A stretch of 64,000 bases of DNA from Gordonibacter sp034932485 (GTDB lineage Bacteria; Actinomycetota; Coriobacteriia; Coriobacteriales; Eggerthellaceae): NCBI GenBank assembly GCA_034932485.1, contig JAYFOQ010000009.1, positions 1-64,000 on the forward strand, given 5' to 3'. Positions 59,344-64,000 of this stretch are shown one piece after another. The notes beneath the pieces are model-generated. The model did no database searches and was not told the DNA's origin. It saw only the letters and a list, made by a program, of their open reading frames with translations. Each line of letters begins with the position of its first letter. Position 1 is the stretch's first letter. A program made the position numbers and the translations under genes.

Positions 59344-61426
59344 TCTACATACGCTTGCTTTTGAGATTGGCACCGAGGAGATTCCGGCGTTCGATTTGCA
59401 TAAGGCAACCTTGCAGTTGGAGAAGCTTGTACCCGCAGCGCTCGACGCGGTGCGCATCCCGCACGGTGCTGTTTCTATCTATACCTCGCCGCGCCGTTTA
59501 GTGGCTATTATTGCCGAGGTGGCCGATGCTACTGAGGCTCTTGAGGAGGTATTTCGCGGACCGTCCGCTAAGATAGCCTTCGATGAGCAGGGTGGCCCAA
59601 CAAAGGCCGCTATCGGCTTCGCGCGTGGTAAGGGTTTGGATGTAGACGCGCTTGAGCGCCGCGAGGAAAACGGCGTAGAGTACGTGTTTGTCACGAAGAG
59701 TATTCCGGCTCGTGACGTGGCTGAGCTTTTACCCGAGGTGCTACACGGCATTCTTGAGGATATCTCTTGGCCGAAGTCGTGCCGTTGGGGTACGACACGT
59801 CAGTACTTCTCGCGTCCAGTGCGGTGGCTGGTGGCGCTTCTGGATGAGCGCGTGATTCCCGTGGAGTTCGCCGGCCTTAAGGCAGGGAACCTGACACGTG
59901 GTCATCGCTTCCTGTCGCCTGGACCGCATGAGGTGGCCTGTGCTGCCGATTTGATAGGTGTTATCGAAAGTGCCTTCGTTGTGACGAGCGAGCAGGAGCG
60001 CGTTGCCGCAATACGTACAGGCGTTGAGCGCGTCGAGGCCGAAACAGGCTTTCGAGCCGAGTTGCCGGAAAAAACACTTCTCGAGGTTACCAATCTGTCT
60101 GAGTATCCCACCGTTATTGTGGCCACCTTTGATGAGGATTTCCTGCGCGTTCCCGAGGAAATCATTGTGGACGCGATGCTCATGCATCAGCGTTATTTCC
60201 CGTTGTACGACCCTGCGGGTAAGCTGACGAATAAGTTCATTTTCGTGTCGAATGGCGACCCGAAGTATTCCGACATTATCCGGAGCGGCAACGAGCGTGT
60301 AGTGCGCCCGCGCCTGTCCGATGCAAAGTTTTTCTACGAGGAAGATCTTAAGATACCGCTCGAGGCGTTTGTCGACCGTTTGGATGAAGTGGTGTTCCAA
60401 GAGACTCTGGGCACGATGAAGGATAAGACCGATCGCATCGTGGCGCTTGCTGGTCACTTGGCTGCCGATGCAGCTTTACGTGAGACCGACGTCGTTGATG
60501 CTGTGCGTGCTGCTTACCTCGCTAAAGCCGATCTGGTTACCGGCGCGGTGGTTGAATTTACCAGCGTGCAGGGCGTTATGGGGTCGTATTATGCTACGGC
60601 TTCAGGAGAGAATGAGCAGGTGGCTCAGGCTATCGCCGATCATTATCGTCCGCGCTTTGCTGGCGATGAGCCACCCGCTTCCTGCGTGGGCAAGATTGTG
60701 GCAGTGTCTGACAAGTTGGATACTATCTGCGGTTTGTTTGCCGTGGGGCAGGGTCCAACCGGTTCGTCTGACCCGTTTGCGTTGCGTCGAGGTGCCATTG
60801 GTATTGTAGCCATGCTGGAGGGCGGGTTGCCGATATCGCTTGGACGCGCTATCGATGCGTCACTCGAAACCTATCAACGTGCTGGTATCGATTTCGACTT
60901 TGCCGAAGTGCGCGCCAAGGTGTTGGATTTCTTTGTTACGCGCACAAAGGTTATGCTTCGTGATGAAGGTAATTCTCCTGATACTATTGATGCCGTGCTT
61001 GCAGCCGGTGTTCAGGAACCTGTGCAGGTTATTGCCCGTACACGTGCGCTCGAATCTGCGCGTAACCACGAGCCTGAGACGTTTGATAATTTAGCTACCG
61101 CCTACGCGCGTGCAAACAACCTGCGCGATACCACCTTAGGTACTGTGGTTGACGAAGCGCTTGCGGGCGACGCTGAGCGGGCGCTCCTTTCAGCTATCGA
61201 TGAGGTGGAAGCACGTGTGTCAACCGCCCTTGCTTCCGATGACTATACGGCTGCTTTCTCCGCCCTCGCCGCGCTGCGTGGCCCCATCGACACCTTCTTT
61301 GTCGATGTGCTTATCATGGATGAAGATGTCAACGTACGTGAGAACCGCCTGCGCTTACTAAACCGTTTCGTAGGTGTATTTGCCAATGTTGCCGATTTCG
61401 GCAACATGGCTAAGGGTGCGAAGTAG
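59336..61426 (+). CDS. glyS: Glycine--tRNA ligase beta subunit
   Basis: A 696-residue beta subunit that binds tRNA-Gly. LAFEIGTEEIPAFDL at the start, the FRGPSAKIAFDEQGGPTKAAIGFARGKGL region, KSCRWG, and an HD-type middle (VQGVMGSYYATASGE, DPFALRRGAIGIVAMLE) are diagnostic, with a C-terminal anticodon-binding-like helical domain. ATG 59336 overlaps glyQ by 8 nt, so the subunits are translationally coupled. Confidence 0.97.
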   Translation: MSNLHTLAFEIGTEEIPAFDLHKATLQLEKLVPAALDAVRIPHGAVSIYTSPRRLVAIIAEVADATEALEEVFRGPSAKIAFDEQGGPTKAAIGFARGKGLDVDALERREENGVEYVFVTKSIPARDVAELLPEVLHGILEDISWPKSCRWGTTRQYFSRPVRWLVALLDERVIPVEFAGLKAGNLTRGHRFLSPGPHEVACAADLIGVIESAFVVTSEQERVAAIRTGVERVEAETGFRAELPEKTLLEVTNLSEYPTVIVATFDEDFLRVPEEIIVDAMLMHQRYFPLYDPAGKLTNKFIFVSNGDPKYSDIIRSGNERVVRPRLSDAKFFYEEDLKIPLEAFVDRLDEVVFQETLGTMKDKTDRIVALAGHLAADAALRETDVVDAVRAAYLAKADLVTGAVVEFTSVQGVMGSYYATASGENEQVAQAIADHYRPRFAGDEPPASCVGKIVAVSDKLDTICGLFAVGQGPTGSSDPFALRRGAIGIVAMLEGGLPISLGRAIDASLETYQRAGIDFDFAEVRAKVLDFFVTRTKVMLRDEGNSPDTIDAVLAAGVQEPVQVIARTRALESARNHEPETFDNLATAYARANNLRDTTLGTVVDEALAGDAERALLSAIDEVEARVSTALASDDYTAAFSALAALRGPIDTFFVDVLIMDEDVNVRENRLRLLNRFVGVFANVADFGNMAKGAK

Positions 61427-61430
61427 AGCC

Positions 61431-62315
61431 ATGACTGATCTTATCCCGCACGAGAACGTGACGCCGCTACCCACTATCCATGTGGTTAGCGACTCGGTGG
61501 GAATCACTGCCCAGGCGGTGGCCCGTGCGGCTGCCGCCCAGTTTGGCGTGACAAATCCCTGTATTGAAGTACTGCCTAAGGCGGGGTCTTTCGACGAGAT
61601 ACGTGAGTTCATAGAAGTTCATGGCGCCTTTCATCGCGAGCGCACAGGCGATGGACGCATGCTGATCTTTTATACCTTAGTAAATCGTGAATTGGCGCAT
61701 GAACTGGCATCTTATGCTGCCGAACGTAACGATTTGGTTGCTATCGATCTTATGACCGATGCTATTGCTGCTATTGCGCATATGACCGGGCTGGCTCCGT
61801 CGACCAAGCCCGGTGGTTTGCATGTGGCTGACCAATATTACTTCCGACGTATTGAAGCTATCGAGTTTAGCATCGCACACGACGATGGTCGCAACCCTCA
61901 GGAGTTGACTCAAGCAGACATCGTTCTTTTGGGTGTATCTCGCTCGTCGAAGACTCCGACATCCATCTATTTGGCCCAGCAGGGCTACAAGGTGGCAAAT
62001 ATTCCGCTAGACCTCCATACGGCTCCACCGCGCGAATTGGCCGATGTCGACCGTACGCGTTTGTTTGGTCTTATGACCACGCCTGAGGTGTTGGTGGGTA
62101 TACGTCAGCGGCGTCTTGGAAACGCTGGCGTGGTGGCAAAGAGCTATGCAGATCCTGAGTATGTTTATCAGGATCTCGACGAGGCACGCGCTCTTATGCG
62201 CAAACTCGGTTGCATTGTCGTTCACACCGAAAATCGAGCCGTTGAGGAAACCGCCCAAGAGATTTTGCGTTACTATGAGCGCGCTCACCCTCCATCGGCT
62301 GATATGATGGGATAG
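61431..62315 (+). CDS. ppsR: Pyruvate, phosphate dikinase regulatory protein (DUF299, kinase/phosphorylase)
   Basis: A 294-residue bifunctional serine/threonine kinase and phosphorylase. The P-loop-like motif GVSRSSKTPTSIYLAQQGYKVANIPL is the DUF299 signature. It inactivates PPDK by ADP-dependent phosphorylation of the Thr two residues before the catalytic His and reverses this with phosphate. The target gene, ppdK, follows 62 nt downstream. ATG 61431 lies 4 nt after glyS; an upstream start would run within glyS. Confidence 0.95.
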   Translation: MTDLIPHENVTPLPTIHVVSDSVGITAQAVARAAAAQFGVTNPCIEVLPKAGSFDEIREFIEVHGAFHRERTGDGRMLIFYTLVNRELAHELASYAAERNDLVAIDLMTDAIAAIAHMTGLAPSTKPGGLHVADQYYFRRIEAIEFSIAHDDGRNPQELTQADIVLLGVSRSSKTPTSIYLAQQGYKVANIPLDLHTAPPRELADVDRTRLFGLMTTPEVLVGIRQRRLGNAGVVAKSYADPEYVYQDLDEARALMRKLGCIVVHTENRAVEETAQEILRYYERAHPPSADMMG

Positions 62316-62377
62316 GCCTGCGAATCTACGTGGTTCGAAACTCTGTACGACTGGCATCGTGTTTAAGGAGAAAAAAG

Positions 62378-64000
62378 GTGACTGAAGAAGTCAAACGAGT
62401 CTATGCTTTTGGCAAAGACGCAGAGGGTAACAACGTAACCGAGGGTAACACGTCTATGAAGGCGGTGCTGGGCGGCAAGGGGGCAAACCTCGCCGAAATG
62501 GCCAACATCGGACTCCCGGTGCCTCCGGGATTCACCATCTCATGCCAGACATGCATGGAATACGCTAACGCCGGCAATGTGTGGCCCGAAGGCGTGCTTG
62601 ACACCATCCAGAAATACCGTGAGGATCTAGAAACCCGCATGGGTAAGAAGATTGGCGAGGCCAGTGACCCGCTGCTCGTGTCCGTGCGCTCCGGTGCCCC
62701 GTTGTCTATGCCGGGCATGATGGACACCGTGCTGAACCTCGGCCTGAACGACGAATCCATCAAGGGTCTTATTACTCAGACTGAGAACCCTCGTTTTGCA
62801 TGGGATTCCTATCGTCGCTTTATTCAGATGTTCTCTTCCGTAGTTATGGGCCTCGACGGCGATTTGTTTGAAAATGCTATTACAGCTATGAAGAACGATC
62901 GCGGCGTAGCTTCCGACACCGATCTTACCGCCGAAGATCTACAGGGACTTGTAACCGAGTTCAAGCGAATTTTTACTGATAACGTGTCGGCTACCGAGTA
63001 TCCGACCCTTGTGGTGGGTGGCATGGTGCAGTTCCCGCAAGATCCCAGCGTGCAGCTGCAACTGGCTATTGAGGCCGTGTTTGGTAGCTGGAACAATCCG
63101 CGTGCTACGCTCTATCGCAAGCAGAACAAAATCGCTGACGATTTGGGTACGGCGGTTAATGTGCAGTCCATGGTGTTTGGCAATAAGGGCAACACCAGTG
63201 CCACTGGCGTTGCGTTTACGCGTAATCCCGCGAATGGCGAAAAGGAATTCTACGGCGACTACCTAGTTAACGCTCAAGGTGAAGATGTCGTAGCGGGTAT
63301 CCGCAATACGAGCCCCATTGCTGAACTCAAGCATGTTGAGGGTCTTGAAGAGGCGGGAACCGAGCTCGAAGAGGTGTTTGTGACGCTGGAGAACCACTTC
63401 CGCGACATGTGTGACATTGAGTTCACTATCGAGCAAGGCAAGCTTTGGATGCTGCAGACTCGCGTAGGTAAGCGTACTGCCGCCGCTGCACTGCATATTG
63501 CTATTGAAATGGAGAAAGAGGGCCTCATTTCCAAGAAAGAGGCCGTCATGCGCGTCGATCCTGAGCAGCTCGATCAGCTGTTGCACCCGCAATTTGATAA
63601 GCACGCCAACTACGACGTAGTAGCAAAAGGCCTGAACGCGAGCCCGGGCGCTGCGGTAGGCGAGGCGGTATTCTCTGCTGTTGATGCGGTAGCTGCCACC
63701 GAATCTGGTCGCAAGTGTGTTTTGGTGCGCTGGGAGACAAACCCCGACGATCTGGCTGGTATGATTGCTGCTGAGGGTATTCTTACCTCACATGGTGGCA
63801 AGACGAGCCATGCGGCAGTTATCGCTCGTGGCATGGGTACCCCGTGTGTTTGTGGCGCTGAGACCCTGAAAATTGATGCCGAGAAGAAGGAAGCGATTAT
63901 CGCCGGTACCGATATCGTTATCCGTGAAGGCGATATGATCTCCATCGATGGCACGTCAGGCTCGGTGGTGTTGGGTGCGGTAGAGCTGGTATTGCCTGAG
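62378..64000 (+). CDS. ppdK: Pyruvate, phosphate dikinase, 5' part (runs off the window)
   Basis: The first 541 codons of PPDK, which interconverts pyruvate, ATP and phosphate with PEP, AMP and pyrophosphate, typical of anaerobes that use PPi. The N-terminal nucleotide-binding domain (LGGKGANLAEMANIGLPVPPGFTISC; VSVRSGAPLSMPGMMDTVLNLGLN) and the swivelling phosphohistidine domain are visible. The catalytic His is His478 in GGKTSHAAVIARGMG and the regulatory Thr is Thr476. GTG 62378 has AAGGAG 7 nt upstream. The C-terminal PEP-binding barrel is outside the window. Confidence 0.97.
   Translation, partial: MTEEVKRVYAFGKDAEGNNVTEGNTSMKAVLGGKGANLAEMANIGLPVPPGFTISCQTCMEYANAGNVWPEGVLDTIQKYREDLETRMGKKIGEASDPLLVSVRSGAPLSMPGMMDTVLNLGLNDESIKGLITQTENPRFAWDSYRRFIQMFSSVVMGLDGDLFENAITAMKNDRGVASDTDLTAEDLQGLVTEFKRIFTDNVSATEYPTLVVGGMVQFPQDPSVQLQLAIEAVFGSWNNPRATLYRKQNKIADDLGTAVNVQSMVFGNKGNTSATGVAFTRNPANGEKEFYGDYLVNAQGEDVVAGIRNTSPIAELKHVEGLEEAGTELEEVFVTLENHFRDMCDIEFTIEQGKLWMLQTRVGKRTAAAALHIAIEMEKEGLISKKEAVMRVDPEQLDQLLHPQFDKHANYDVVAKGLNASPGAAVGEAVFSAVDAVAATESGRKCVLVRWETNPDDLAGMIAAEGILTSHGGKTSHAAVIARGMGTPCVCGAETLKIDAEKKEAIIAGTDIVIREGDMISIDGTSGSVVLGAVELVLPE

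Noticed and set aside
1..64000. tRNA or rRNA genes, insertion sequences, prophage
   Set aside because: The gaps were read for tRNA T-arm motifs, transposase frames and terminal inverted repeats; nothing convincing was seen. A tRNAscan or ISfinder run was not possible.

Overview
The window reads as a chromosomal segment of a strictly or facultatively anaerobic actinobacterium of the class Coriobacteriia, most likely family Eggerthellaceae. This placement is inferred from gene content: two exported DMSO-reductase-family molybdoenzyme clusters, a LuxR regulator with about twelve membrane segments, pyruvate phosphate dikinase next to its regulatory protein, and separate alpha and beta glycyl-tRNA synthetase subunits. 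Coding density is high and most genes are on the + strand. No rRNA, tRNA, CRISPR array, phage or insertion sequence was seen.

Layout. 1-3.8 kb: a minus-strand molybdoenzyme operon (iron-sulfur subunit cut by the window edge) divergent from a LysR regulator. 4.3-18.1 kb: housekeeping operons: M50 peptidase, scpA-scpB-pseudouridine synthase, tyrA-aroA-cmk-plsC-ispH, an inserted DinJ/PIN toxin-antitoxin pair, then DUF512-der-plsY-gpsA. 18.2-22.1 kb: minus-strand methyltransferase, an unusual VanZ-RDD-YjeF_N fusion and ogt, with a candidate structured RNA between the first two. 22.3-27.3 kb: rpe, cysteine desulfurase, PHP phosphatase, Nif3-like, zinc-ribbon coiled-coil protein, queD; then rpmB (minus). 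27.9-34.6 kb: Asp23-DAK2-recG-rsmD-coaD-DivIVA-like-DUF177. 34.8-37.6 kb: a large PAS/GGDEF diguanylate cyclase inserted where rpmF normally follows DUF177. 37.8-45.7 kb: rpmF-plsX-rnc-smc-ftsY-MBL-fold hydrolase. 46.1-52.7 kb: LuxR regulator divergent from a complete four-gene molybdoenzyme operon (catalytic, iron-sulfur, TorD chaperone, NrfD anchor). 53.5-64 kb: ffh, GNAT, rpsP-khpA-rimM-trmD-lepB, glyQS, PPDK regulatory protein and the start of ppdK.

How it fits together. The two molybdoenzyme loci are probably anaerobic respiratory reductases acting outside the cytoplasmic membrane, each with its own regulator. The rest covers chromosome segregation (SMC-ScpAB), the SRP pathway (Ffh-FtsY), membrane phospholipid synthesis (PlsX, PlsY, PlsC, GpsA), aromatic amino acids and ribosome or tRNA maturation.

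Less expected signals are: a pair of related ~145-bp intergenic repeats, one 3' of each respiratory regulator gene; an orphan three-hairpin RNA candidate at 19.3-19.45 kb; the VanZ-RDD-YjeF_N fusion; paired hairpins in the rnc leader; and sharp local GC shifts around ispH/toxin-antitoxin and inside the second molybdoenzyme gene.
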